A DNA stretch of 64,000 bases from Chanodichthys erythropterus. Lineage: Eukaryota; Chordata; Actinopteri; Cypriniformes; Xenocyprididae. A program made the position numbers and the translations under genes. Every line of letters starts with the position of its first letter. Position 1 is the stretch's first letter. The stretch is taken from assembly GCF_024489055.1 (NCBI RefSeq), contig NC_090228.1:21016199-21080198 (forward strand). The letters are read 5' to 3'. The notes under the pieces were generated by a model that was not told where the DNA came from, ran no database searches, and saw only the letters and a program-made list of their open reading frames with translations. This document shows, in pieces, positions 36,117 through 48,202 of this stretch.

Positions 36117-37504
36117 TAGTGTTGTCACGGTACCAAAATTCCAGTATTCGGTACCGATACCATGAAAATTTTACGGTTCTCTGTACCAATTTCGGTACCA
36201 CAGCAAAATCTGTTGGAACTATTTTACTATTTTATATAGCCTATTTAAAAAAATATTAAATATGATTTGGAGTGTGTGTTTGTGTGTGTATAAAGGCTAC
36301 CTCAATGAAATAAATGGTGAAATATAAAATAAATAAATAAATAAATGCTCAAACATCCATTGTGTACTGTTGAAAAAAACAGCATATGCTGGTAAGGTAG
36401 GTTTTGAAGCTGTATGCTGGTCAAATGCTGGTCCTAAACTGGTCCTGCTGGTCCATGCTAGTCCTAAGCTGGTCCTGGACCAGCATAAACCAGCTCAAAC
36501 AAACCTACCAGCTTCAAAACCTTATCAGCATATGCTCGTTTTTTCAACAGGGGTAACAGACGTGCGTGCTTATTTTAGCTATTCCGTCAGTGAAACAACA
36601 AACTACAGCCTGTAAAACTATAAATAAATATCGGTAAATAATGGTAACCTAAATAATAAGAAAGTTAAATATTATTTAAAAAAGCATTTGTTCTTTATTT
36701 CCACACAAAGACGCGTCATAGAGTCAAAGTCCCGTTATTACTTTGATATAGACTGCTTTGCGCTTTGAGAGGGATGTGGGACACGAGCAGGAAAGAGACC
36801 ATTTCTCTTTAATAATATCTTCGTTATCTCCTGATGCTACAAACAACTGACACTTGTTGTAAAAGGTCTGAAGAGCGAGTTTTATCCTCTGCAGGGGCAA
36901 GACATTCAGGCTATGTTTGATTTAGCGCTGCCAAAGAAAACGAAAGTAAAAATCACCAGCGTGTGTGAAACGCGCTATACAAATAAACTTGACGTGCCTT
37001 ATAAAGTCTAATAACGAGTACAAACTGTGTTGAAATTGACGTGCAAGCATAAAGCTTTTTGCCTATAGGCCTAAATGCAAATGAAAGAAACGTTTATAAT
37101 CCCCTGCGTGAGTGAAAATTTGGGAAAAGAAACAGATGTTCAGTGGAATAACTAATGGAATATTGTTAAATTCTCTGCTAATCAAGTGACTGGATCGCGA
37201 TTCGGAAAACAGAATACAAAGCTTAAATGTATGGACTCCCGTACCTCTCTCATTCGGCATTAACCAAAATGTTTCCATGGCTGCGATGTCACATTTAATT
37301 CCTAACCTATTATTTCTTCTGTAAACACAGCTTTGTGCTTCACTCGTGTTATATTCACGTAAATACTGGCACAGCCCTATCAGTGGGTACCGAATATACC
37401 CGGATTCTCTGTACTACCGGTACTACAGAAATGCTGGTATCGTCACATTTTCAAAATTTCAGTACCGACTTGGTACCGAAGTACCGGTACTTTTGACAAC
37501 ACTA
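36117..37504. mobile_element. hAT element copy 1 ('TAGTGTTGTCA...TGACAACACTA')
   Basis: Perfect 8-bp duplication tcaagaag at 36109-36116 and 37505-37512. Ends tagtgttgtca and tgacaacacta are exact inverted repeats, followed by cggtaccaaaatt and a right-end cluster of ggtaccg/cggtacc palindromes. The 1388-bp element contains the ACCAGC foldback block (36369-36548), which is also present at the same place in copy 2 (52723-54015). No transposase ORF is seen. Confidence 0.92.
36369..36548. repeat. 'GTTGAAAAA...CAGCAT' foldback block in hAT copy 1
   Basis: It starts gttgaaaaaaacagcatatg and ends cagcatatgctcgttttttc followed by aac, an inverted repeat. The interior is rich in gctggtcc and ggaccagc, giving a large imperfect palindrome. 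The ORF at 36370-36615 is part of it. Confidence 0.85.
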
Positions 37505-38002
37505 TCAAGAAGTTAGTTATATAACGAGGGGTTGTGGTAACTAAAGCGTCCGTCATTTACCGAATCTTAAAAACACGGGTGGATAGTTAAAAATCTTTTC
37601 TGGCAAAAAAAAAATAACACAAGTTAGAACAAATTTTAAACCAAACACGGCAATTTTCATTTTACCTCTCTGTGCGCGCACGCGTTTGTGTTTATGTGAG
37701 AGGGCTCGCGCAGCATTGAGACAACGGTCATGTTAAATGCATAAGTAACTAATGTGCTAGTTTTCATACAAAATAAGTAGGCTATGTAACATAATTAGTT
37801 ACTTTAGTTAGTATTAACACAGTAACGCAACACATGTAGGCTATATATGTTTCTCAACACTGAGAATAAATAAACGGCTGTTTCTCCAGACTCGCGCTTG
37901 TCAGTCAGTCACACATCACAACATTTTCAGAATCAGCGATTTCAATTTTATTTAGATTTGTTGTTCAACATTACTTGTACATTTTATACTCGTTTATCTT
38001 AA

Positions 38003-39501
38003 AGGGCATATTGCAGGTTAGAGCTTTAGTGATTCAATGTATAGAAAAATAATGTATGAAATAGATTTTCTTGAAAAAACATGCATAAATACGCTACATA
38101 GGCTTCTGGAGTCGTTTTTTGTGAGAAAATTTTACTTCCACATCTGAAAAATGCCCAATCGGACTTGACGTCAGTGAAGGGAGCGCGATCAATATAAAGA
38201 ATAGGAAAACAGTGGATCGCAATGACAGTTCGGACGCAGAGGAAATTGTAAATGCTTATTTATACTCGTATAACTAATCACAGCCAAATAATTAGCCTGC
38301 TATGTGGTCAAGAGAGCAGGGACAGGCCATGATTAGATAGAATAACGGTCAAAGGAGACAAATTGAGCTGTTGTGTGAGGATAAGCAGTGGAGAACAGGA
38401 CAGAGACCGGTGTTAGCTTATAGATATAACGTTAGGTAACGACATGTGCTCAGATCACAATATTGTACAGATTATTATCATGAATCAGGCAATAGCAAAG
38501 CTATTGGTCATCTAGGAGTAACTGATTACTAATAACAGAAACGAATAAACTTTGATCAGGCCTATGCCACATGCGTTAATATCCGTCCACACTAACGTTA
38601 CGTGATATAGCCGTTTCTCATCACGACTGATTTGGTAGTTAGCAAATGTAATAATCAAACACAAAACTTAAAATGTGCACCGTAAGTCTTCATCGAGCTG
38701 CATCTCTGATGGATCCGTGATCATGTCTCCCGCCGCCAGCCAAACATATAGTGTTACTGTATGTGTTTCATGTTATCCTTTATTCATTAATTCTGTGTTA
38801 TGAGTTTATTCCGTGCCCATTCACTGATAGTGTGAGGATGTATATGACGCCGTGATTATGTAGTTGTGTGAACTTGAATTTATATATAAGTTTACATACA
38901 TGGCATGAATGAAATCGGAGTATTTACATTACCAGCACATCATTCAAAACTGAGTGTGAGACTGTATGCATGTGTACATAATTTGTATTTATCAGTGTTG
39001 AAATTGATTCAAGTAAAAACGGCGAAGAAGCATTGCGTGTGTAAGTTTATTCATTATAATCATTTACAGAAGTATTACAATGTTGAACTCCATCATATCG
39101 CCAGGATGATAATCCTCCAGTCTAAAATGAACGCGTTTTTCGAAGCACATGCAGAAGTGAAGTCCAGTCTCTTCACCTGCACAAAACAAACCCCGGCACG
39201 GAAGATAGCAGCGTCCTTTTTCTTGTTATTAAACCTCTGGACTCGATGTCCTAACAGGCTGAAGTTTGTGAAACCTCCACAAACACAATAATTTACCATT
39301 ACGATGATAAAAAGAATACAAAAACTACCGAAAACATACTGATTCACGGCCGCTGTTGCTAAATACCAATATATTCTGCACTGAATCAACACAGAGCTCT
39401 GCGAACATCTCCCTGTAGTGACGTAAAATGACGCGTGATGGTATTTTTGTACAAGGTTATATATTCATCTCGAAAAAAATGTTAAACCTGCAATATGCAC
39501 T
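38003..39501. mobile_element. TTAA-flanked element ('AGGGCATATTGCAGGTT' TIR)
   Basis: ttaa at 37999-38002 and 39502-39505 flanks ends agggcatattgcaggtt and aacctgcaatatgcact, an inverted repeat with one mismatch in 17. The 1.5-kb interior has an open frame at 38905-39291 (128 aa) with no recognised domain. A non-autonomous piggyBac-like origin is inferred from the TTAA target. Confidence 0.8.
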
Positions 39502-40095
39502 TTAAGGTGTCAGAAGTACCATGACTGCTGTATTGTCCTCAATTGAGAATTCAGTCACAGACGGTGGCCGCGGGAGTGGAAGGAGGGATCGAGCAGGATT
39601 TTGTATTGCTGTCGATTTGCAGTCTTTTTTTTATTGATAGGCTGTACGCATTTGTCAATCATCCCCTCTTGCTATTTAGGGAAATGAACCCAGCGCTCAG
39701 ATTGGTCGAACTCTTTTGCTGGATTTGAGTACTAGGCGTGCACAGAGGAGTCACCGGGTTTTTGCGTAGTATAGAATGACAAATCGTACCAGCGTACTTT
39801 GAGGTCAAAATGCGTACCTGGTACGCAAAATGCGTACATGTTGGCAGGTCTGTAATATGTATGTTTGTGTATGCACACACAATTATATAGACAAAAAAAA
39901 CATGTTTTGTTAACAGAGTCTGTGAAATAATTTAATTCTTTGAACTACACACAATTTATCTGCAAACTCTCTCACAAACACACACAACCACATACACAAA
40001 CACTCTTAGAACATACTTCTGCCAGCTGTATTCAGCCCTAAAGGTGGTGATACTTCTTCACATTGCCAGACGAGTAAAACATGTTGAGAGTGAGA

Positions 40096-40535
<440 letters not shown>

Positions 40536-40859
40536 TTCTCCATAGATCTTCTCATAGGGCAGGGTGCCAACGCCTGGCACAGGAGAGTACCCAGTGTCTG
40601 CCACTCCATGCCACCCAACCCTCTGGCATCAGCCCTTCACCTAAAGGCATTGTGACATGTCAGATGGAGTGGGGGCATGGCCACATCAAGGGGCTTTGTA
40701 AATCGATCTGATAGGGGGATGATTCAAGCACCACATACTGTATGTAGACGCATAGCACAAAAACACACATTTCTACATTTTTATGATTGTAGAAACGTGT
40801 ACATTTCATTACCTTCAATTCTCCTGTAAAGTTCTGAACTACAAGTTGGAAAATAGTCA

Positions 40860-40945
40860 TTTCAGTTGGGGCTGGGTGATATGGCTAAAAGTATTATCAA
40901 AATATTTTTTTCCCATATCATATCAATATTTATCACAATATTCAA
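40860..40945 (+). mobile_element. left end fragment of a 'GGGCTGGGTGATATGGC' hAT
   Basis: ggggctgggtgatatggcta followed by atcatatcaatatttatcac is the familiar start of a widespread hAT family. A matching right end is not found close by, so the element is truncated or interrupted by what follows. Confidence 0.5.
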
Positions 40946-41139
40946 TGAGACAAAGAACCAATGACAGAACAGAATTGAGAAACCACATGACTAAATCAAC
41001 CAATGACAACATAACACATGAGAACAATGAAGAACATAACATGATCACATGAGGACATGGGAAACACATGACAACAGGAAGCATATGGCAAAACATAGCA
41101 ATGAAAACATGAACCTGAACTTGAAAATAAAACAAAGTA

Positions 41140-41936
41140 TGAACAAGACACAAGACCAAAACAAGACATGACAGAAACTCCCTCTAAGGGCGGCTCCTGA
41201 CGCCCAACATAAACCAAAACAAGACGTAGTCCAAGAGGGTGGTGGAGTGGAGACAGTCTTGGGGGAGCGATGGAGGGCCAGGCCCATGCAGGGGAACAGG
41301 ACCTGGACCACGACATGGTAATGGACCTGGGCCTTGGAGCATGGACAGACCTGGTCCGTGGGGCATGGGTGGACTTGGACCTTGGGGCATGGGTGGACCA
41401 GGGTCATGGAGCAGAGGCTCCCGGTGCACTGGTGGACCTGGGCCTTGGAGGAGACGTTCCTGGTGCACTCGAGTGTCAGGGATGATGTGAAGAGGCTCTG
41501 GCGTGGTAGCCACCTTGTCATAGTGGCCATCTTGTACGAAGACTCAGGTGAAGCCGCCATCTTGTCAAAAGACAGGCATGACGTGAACACTCTCTGGCTT
41601 GGCAGACATGACCTGAACAGACTCAGGCTTGGCAGATATGACGTGAACAGTATCTGGCTTAGCAGGCATGACATGAACAGGCACTGACCTGGCTGGCATG
41701 ACGTAAACAGTCTCTGGCTTGGCAGAGATGACATAAACAGGCACTGACCTGGCTGCCATGACATGAACAGTCTCTGACTGGGTAAACATGACGTGAACAG
41801 TCTCTGGCTGGGCAGGAGTGGTGTAGATAACTCCACACATGACAGTAGGGACATGGAGACACTCTGATGTGGAGGGTACTGTGGGATTACGGGGCCCCTC
41901 ATCCACAAAACCCACAGTAAATAATAAGCCACTCAT
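41140..41936 (-). pseudogene. unrecognised proline-rich, repeat-bearing coding remnant
   Basis: The minus strand reads, from 41936, MSGLLFTVGFVDEGPRNP and then ten-residue repeats of the form x-V-H-V-M-x-A-x-x-x down to about 41580. After stops near 41565 and 41535 there follows a proline/glycine-rich part (TPEPLHIIPDTRVHQERLLQ, then GPGPP-type repeats) to about 41200. I do not recognise a domain. Similar 'PEPVHVM' and 'GPGPP' wording occurs, as far as I recall, in predicted proteins of other cyprinids, perhaps from a retroelement. No start, splice or promoter evidence supports expression. A competing 295-aa frame (41045-41932) is open only because the repeat unit is a multiple of three. Confidence 0.35.
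41580..41819 (-). repeat. eight exact-length 30-bp tandem units
   Basis: Eight consecutive 30-bp units start with gac(g/a)tgaacag or close variants and include ctctggcttggcag or gcactgacctggctg. Two unit types alternate in the middle (units 3-6). Because 30 is divisible by three and no unit has a stop, all three reverse frames stay open. Confidence 0.9.
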
Positions 41937-42679
41937 TAAAGCATAGTCAATGAATTAGGCCAGGGAAAAATTAATTTCCCCCCTGGCATTCAAGACTGAA
42001 CCAGTTTATTTAGCCGCATCCTAAAAACGTCTTTTTAATGTTATAAACTAATGATGTCTCTGTTTGTCATTACCGATTAAAGAGTATCTGGCGCCAAAGC
42101 ACGGTAAAAATAAAAACATTTGCAGAGTACATTGGTTTTAAAAATGGCTTTTAAAAACTGTTCAGTTTTGGGGACCATGACAGAAGTTTGATGCTGTCGT
42201 GGAACAAGCAAAAGTCTGCATTTTTCCTCTCGACTAAGTGTATTCAGAACGCCGCCATTACTGTTTACAGTGCGTGGAATGGTGCGCTGTGATTGGCTGA
42301 GCAGATATATCGCGTTCTGCAGAGAAGGGAGACTTTGGAAAGAAGGCGTTTTAGAAAGAAGGGGACAAAACATGACAGAATAACACAACGGATATCGCAT
42401 TTTGCGCAAAATTAATAAATGACTTTTCAATACCGACCAGATACAATACTGACTCAATAAAAAAAAAAATAATGCTGTTTATCGCGTTTTGGAACCAAAC
42501 TCTTCATATATAGGCATAATATAGCCTAATCCATGCTCAAGCACATCCGGCATGCATAAATCTTGCCGCAAAGCAACGGCAAAAGTAGCCTAATGATTAT
42601 GAAAGTGTCAAAAAAATAGCAAGGAGACATTTTTATTATTTATTAATAAACTAGTGTTGCATGCAAAGCTGAAGTTGAT

Positions 42680-43169
42680 TGTCACGATCACCGTCTGTTC
42701 CTGTCAGTTCCCGGACTACACTTCCCACAATCCTCCCTGCCAGTCACATGTTCACTCTACACCAATCACCTGTCGCCACATACAGCCATGCACACACTCC
42801 TCACTAATCACTACACCCAGCTGCAGCTTGTTACCTGGACTATAAAAGGACTCTCACTCACACCATCCAATCGCGAAGTCTTGATTACTCCTGTATCATT
42901 TCCGAGCATTATTATTCCTGTCTGCCTGTCTGTTACCGTTACTGCCTGTTCCTGTTTCTTGACCCGTTGCTGCCTGTCCTGACCCTTGCCTGTTATACTG
43001 TTCTGTGAATGATATCCGCCTGTCCTCGATCTACTGCCTGTACTCTGATTACGACTCTGCCTGTTCCTTGCTGTTCCTGTTTACCCCTGATCGACCCAGC
43101 CTGTACGACTATGCTCACATTGAATAAAAGCTTGCAAATGGATCTCCGCCTGAGTCCCGCTTCGTTACA
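42680..43169 (+). mobile_element. solo LTR of a gypsy-like retrotransposon
   Basis: The 490-bp sequence begins tgtcacgatcaccgtctgtt and ends gtcccgcttcgttaca, with TG...CA ends and near-duplicate flanks ttgat (42675-42679) and ttgac (43170-43174). A TATA box ctataaaagg (42840-42849) and a polyadenylation signal aataaa (43124-43129) are in order on the plus strand. No internal region or second LTR is adjacent, so recombination between LTRs left a solo copy. It is unrelated in sequence to the LTRs at 10426 and 15159 apart from the TGTCAC start. Confidence 0.8.
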
Positions 43170-43777
43170 TTGACGGTGCTACCTTGCCATTTCCGCAATA
43201 TAGTGGACGCAAAAGAAGAGAGTATTTCTTTTCAATTTGAATTGGTTAATTTAAATTAGACATTCCAAGCTTTCTAAAGATATATTTCTCATAATAATAG
43301 CGCACATTTATCTAAGTTAATGTTAGAACAAGCAGCAAAGTAAAGTTGCTACTAACATTTTTCAAATTATAAGCCATATTTGAGGTCGATGGATGATAGG
43401 TGAACGTTTAGATTTCCAGCCTGACATAGGTGTAGGTAACTACTGTAACAAGGACCCATCATTAACGTTCTTTCAGTTTTGTCAACTAATCAACTATTAG
43501 GAGGCAGCCCTGGGTTTTTTATTATTATTATTGTATGGAACTAATAGTTTTAATGATGTTTTGTTCTGCTAGAAACTGTTGAATGCTGTCATTCTTTGCT
43601 GATATCAGTTGGTGTATACAGGCGAATGACTCCTATGAGCCGGTCAAAACAACTCACCAATGAGTCCCAGAAAAACTCTTCTAAATCAGTCTGAACAGTA
43701 ATTGAATGATTCTAACTGGCTCACTGAACCACAAGTCATCATGCTCAAAATAAAGAATCATTTTTGTACGGTGTAAC

Positions 43778-45271
43778 TAAAGGAATAGTTAACTCCCTCG
43801 GGTCGGCGGTCACGCCGGCGTGATCACTGTGTTTTTTTTCTAACCAGTGTGAAAGAGACTCAAAATACTCTGTCAATGTTGCACATACAATTAAGAGCTA
43901 TACACCATTTTAATCTGTGGAATATCTTCTTTTATTTGTGTACACTCAGAGTAAAAACAAAATGTTGTGCTTTATAAAGAAAACTAACATGATGCGTGAT
44001 CTCGCATCTTCCTTTTGAACGAAGTCCAATCTGATAGTTCTCAGAAAATGAACTGTAACTTAGTTAATACTAATCACAAAAAAAATAAACTTGTGTCTAA
44101 ATAAACATTGAAATGTCAGGTTTTAAATCGTGTAAGTCAAACAAACCTTCTGTGTTTATGTAATCTGTATGAAAAGAGAGCCATGTCAGAAGTCCATGAC
44201 TCAGCTCATGATCCGCTAATGTGGCCACGCCCACGGAGCCAGTGCTATTCAGAGGCAAATTCAGTCAATACATGCATTCATTCATTCTCAATCGTGTATT
44301 TATTGCCTTGAAAAGTGTTTTGAATAGCCATAGTTGGCATTTGTGGACTAAAAGTGCACAGAGCGCCCTCCGACTGCAAGTATGAATTGTAAACAGTATC
44401 CAGCATTCACAATGACGACAATAAATAATGAATAAATACTCCTCTGTATAGAAAATTGACATAAACATGAGAATCCATCAATATTTCTCCAAATGTGCAT
44501 GCTTTTAAGCTAAAAGCCTATATGAAATGCCATAGAGGTAACATAACTGTTCGACACTTTGTATCATAGAAATGCATTATATTTTAATAATAGAATACCA
44601 TTAATTTAAATTGTAATAATATTTCACAGTGTTGCTTGTTCTGTATGTTTGATTTACATTATGATGAGCTGAGACATGATCAACAGAGGGTTTTTTCACA
44701 GCCTGACTGAAAGAGCTCATTATTTATGCAGGTCATTAGAGCTCTTTTATTCGATTCTTTTGTTTTCTCAGGTGAGAATCACTCATTATTCATGATTATT
44801 CACGCCTCCACGCATAATGTGTTTCTTGACCAAAGATGTTTTAGAAAATGTAAATCTCTCTATTGTTTTATATGAAGGAGTAGGAATGATAATTTTTACA
44901 TAATTTTGAAGCAAAAACTCTAGTCTACAACCTCAAATACCCAGAAGTCTTGTGAACAAAGATTTAATATATATTTTTGGGCTTTATTTCAGTGACTTAA
45001 GTTTTTTGTTTTTTCAATAACCACGCATAAACTTTATTCCTGCACAAATGTCAGGGCATGTCAAAACTTCTCCAGGCCCCAAATCAGCCTCAGACCCCTG
45101 AGGGTTAACCCAAAAATCTAAATTTCCTGATTATTTATTCACCCCAAGGCCATCTAAGATGTATATGACTTTCTTTCCTCAGTCGAAGAGAAATTAGTCG
45201 AAGAGTGTTGCTGCCCACACCCTGCCTCTGAGGAGTCCAATTTTTCAATTTTGGGTGAACTGTTCCTTTAA
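43778..45271. mobile_element. MITE 'TAAAGGAATAGTT...GGGTGAACTGTTCCTTTA' split by a TTAA insertion
   Basis: Left end ctaaaggaatagtt and right end gggtgaactgttcctttaa are inverted repeats of a very common teleost family. The left end continues, after the insertion, at 45105 with ttaacccaaaaatctaaat. Without the insertion the element would be about 180 bp. Confidence 0.7.
43793..45104. mobile_element. TTAA-flanked element with 'CCCTCGGGTC' and 'GACCCCTGAGGG' ends
   Basis: ttaa lies at 43789-43792 and 45105-45108. The ends ctccctcgggtcggcgg and, reversed, ccctcaggggtctgagg are imperfect inverted repeats. A ggtcacgccggcgtgatc palindrome sits beside the left end (43808-43825). The 1312-bp interior matches 30703-31756 in inverse orientation. 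piggyBac-like mobilisation is inferred from the TTAA target and C-rich end. The small ORFs inside have no domain. Confidence 0.75.
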
Positions 45272-46314
45272 GGTTTGAGACTTTCTAATAACTGGACTGG
45301 TTGTTTATATAACAGTGAAAACTATCAAGTTAAAACTATTAATTGGAAACACAGTTTGGCATAAAAATATTAGCAATAAATTAATAAGAGACATTACAAC
45401 AATTGTGTACATTAAAACATTACTTTGTTTGTTTGTGTATCCCAAACATTTCAACAAACAGCAACTAACAACCAAACATGAGTTTGTAGTGGGACTATCT
45501 GTTTCCTTTAAAGAACAACAATCATTAAGTAGAATCGGAACCAAAATTCCCTACCCCAGTACAAATTAATTGAAAGTCAACTGTCACAATTACAATTCAA
45601 CATGTTTAATAGCAATTCGCAACTGCCATGATTCTTTAAATGATACACTCCAACTCACAAAGCCTGGGCAAAAAGAAAATCCAACTAATGATTATGGCAT
45701 TGTGTTGCTATTCAAGTGCACTCATCTCTTGAATACGATCATTCCGACATGACTTGAAGGCAGCTTGTGTTTGTAAGCAGACCAGAATGTATTGAAAGGG
45801 TATATGAGATGTATTGCTAACAGTTTTTTCCCCTAAATATAGAGTTCAATACATTTAGTGCTACTGTAAGAGTCTGTGGTCATGCCCTGAATTGGACTGA
45901 ATTATTGGGAGGAAGCAGAGAGAGGGGGAGAGAGAGCGAATAAACGAATGAAAAGAAAAATAGAGCCCTGTTCACTGGAAAATGAAGGTCTGAGCGTGGG
46001 AGAAATGCCTTATGGACTAGTCACTGTTAAAACTTGCAAATGTACTCAGAGCGATGATTTGTGGTGATGCCTTTCTGCGACACACACACACACACACATC
46101 CAGCTGAATGGACTGAGAATTGCCAAGAGTGGTGTTCTGAGATGGTCTCATTCTCACATTTGGTCATAGTTGACATAACTTCAATCCTTAAATAGCATGT
46201 GCCGTCAAGCCCTGGGTCTAAAAAAGCACCAAAACGACGCAAGAAAGATGAAGCGAAAGAAAAATAGAGTTGAAAGGTAAATACATAGAGCTGTGAGCAT
46301 TTACTCACAGATAC
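45272..46314. other. no feature recognised
   Basis: AT-rich sequence with a short AG tract (45910-45940) and CA tract (46080-46099). ORFs at 45315-45569 and 46027-46308 carry no domain. Confidence 0.35.
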
Positions 46315-46647
46315 ACCAGTGGCGACTGCTTTAACATCCCATAGGAAGCACAGCTTCCCCTAAAATTTCACAAAAATTTTATTTTAGGGATGCACCGAAA
46401 TTTCAGCCACTGAAATTTTTTAATAATCACCATCCAATAATCGCAAAAAGCTTTGTGCTTTGTTACTTTTAATATGAAGCAAAGTCTCAAATTCAAATTC
46501 TACAACTCAGTGTTATTTAGTGTTATTTTATAGTGTATTTATTTTTGTTTTTTGGCCAAGGGCATACTGAATTTCAGTTGCAGCCCAGAATTTTTATTTT
46601 GGTGCATTTATATTTTTATTAATATTTTATATTTTTTATATCCCTAT

Positions 46648-46684
<37 letters not shown>

Positions 46685-46757
46685 CTGAGTACACATTTAA
46701 CCACTGACAAGTAACATCTAGCTTTCCCAATATTGAACAGCACCAGTCGCCACTGGT
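46315..46757. mobile_element. TIR element with 'ACCAGTGGCGACTG' ends
   Basis: Perfect 14-bp inverted termini lie at 46315-46328 and 46744-46757, with a possible 4-bp duplication atac (46311-46314, 46758-46761). The interior starts with the phrase ggaagcacagcttcccctaa. It also contains a 'tagggatgcaccgaaatttc' hAT end (46385) and a (CA)n tract (46651-46682). No ORF with a domain is seen. Confidence 0.65.
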
Positions 46758-46759
46758 AT

Positions 46760-47766
46760 ACACACACATACATACACACACTTACGTACACAGGCCCAGG
46801 ACCCCTGTCCCTCTTGAGGCCTTCTGCGGGCCGATAAGATGCTATCAGTTGGCCCTTAAAGCACTTGAGAGCCACTTTAGGAGATCACTGGGGCAATTAC
46901 CATGAAAAGTAAAAGATACTGCTTATATTGATGTTAGATTAATACTGACCACCTCCCCATTGATTTTTCTTCTTCCTCTAGCACAGTCTTACCCCATTTT
47001 ACGTTAGCAGTGATCTAAATTTCTGATGCTAACGTTGTTTTATGGGACAGTCTCTCTTACACACCCACACCTCGATAAACCTTTCGTTCGAGCATGCTAT
47101 CTATGGTTTCAGAGGCCGATCTAGAAGGGAACGCTTCTTATCGGCTGATGTTATTCAATTGTCCCACGCCGATCAGGACCATTAGCGCTTGGTGCTAAAT
47201 AATGCATCCTGTTTTAAAAGGCCCCTTATCTGGCCCCTGTTTGTTTCTAACATTATTAGTATCGGAAGGGTAATGACAGTAAAAAGGACGATATGAACTG
47301 ATTGACAAAGCTGGGACATCTCAAAAGGACGCCGTCCATTTGGGAGGAGACGTCGAGGTTTATCTTATTGTTATTCAAAGGGCAACAATCCACTGGGGAA
47401 CCCTGGGAGGCGATTTAAATGCGACTAATTTAAGTGCCGCTGATGAATCTACACACACTTTTTTGCTATCTCTTGCTCTCTCTTTCTCTGAGACATACAG
47501 TCTGTTGCTATGAGACAGATTTATACGACATTCTGGCCTCTGGTCCTTTCCAGTCCTTATCGCTGAAATTATGGGATGGCAGAAAGCCATTAAAATTCTG
47601 CTTAGGTTTCACTAAAAAGCTGTAACCGTGGTAACTGCAGCATCTTTTAAGGCTACCTATCACAGTATCAATCAGATATTGCACAAATATTCACAATTTA
47701 CTTAATGACCATGTATATTGTGGGAATAGCTAATAGAATGTACTAATTGGTGGGCCTTCTGAACAG
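46760..47766. other. repeat-poor stretch, candidate conserved non-coding DNA
   Basis: From about 46900 to 47620 there is no transposon wording and the composition is balanced, with GATA-type and bHLH-type cores (ttatcggctgatgttattca near 47139, ccccttatctggcccc near 47222, ggtttatcttattgttattc near 47356). The short ORFs on both strands have no recognisable domain. This is a candidate for alignment only. Confidence 0.25.
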
Positions 47767-47774
47767 CTAGTCAC

Positions 47775-48194
<420 letters not shown>

Positions 48195-48202
48195 CTAGTC
48201 AC

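Larger units (their letters stand above)
35493..39852. mobile_element. composite element with 'CAGACCTGCCAAC' ends and 6-bp duplication
   Basis: Perfect 13-bp inverted termini cagacctgccaac and gttggcaggtctg are flanked by a 6-bp repeat taatat (35487-35492, 39853-39858). Two other transposons sit inside, at 36117-37504 and 38003-39501. Removing them and their duplications leaves about 1.46 kb. The interior right part (gcgtacctggtacgcaaaat, about 39810) is palindromic. A 6-bp duplication would fit some hAT-related groups, but the superfamily is not established. Confidence 0.7.

Noticed and set aside
38905..39291. 128-aa ORF in the TTAA element
   Set aside because: No domain, no codon pattern and no splice context. 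Length is compatible with chance in a 1.5-kb element.
41580..41819. CRISPR-like array
   Set aside because: Units are contiguous 30-bp tandem repeats without unique spacers, in a vertebrate genome.
40869..43515. One large hAT from ggggctgggtgat to cagccctggg
   Set aside because: The supposed right end lacks the expected gatatcgcccagccc wording and no 8-bp duplication is seen. Only the left fragment is reported.
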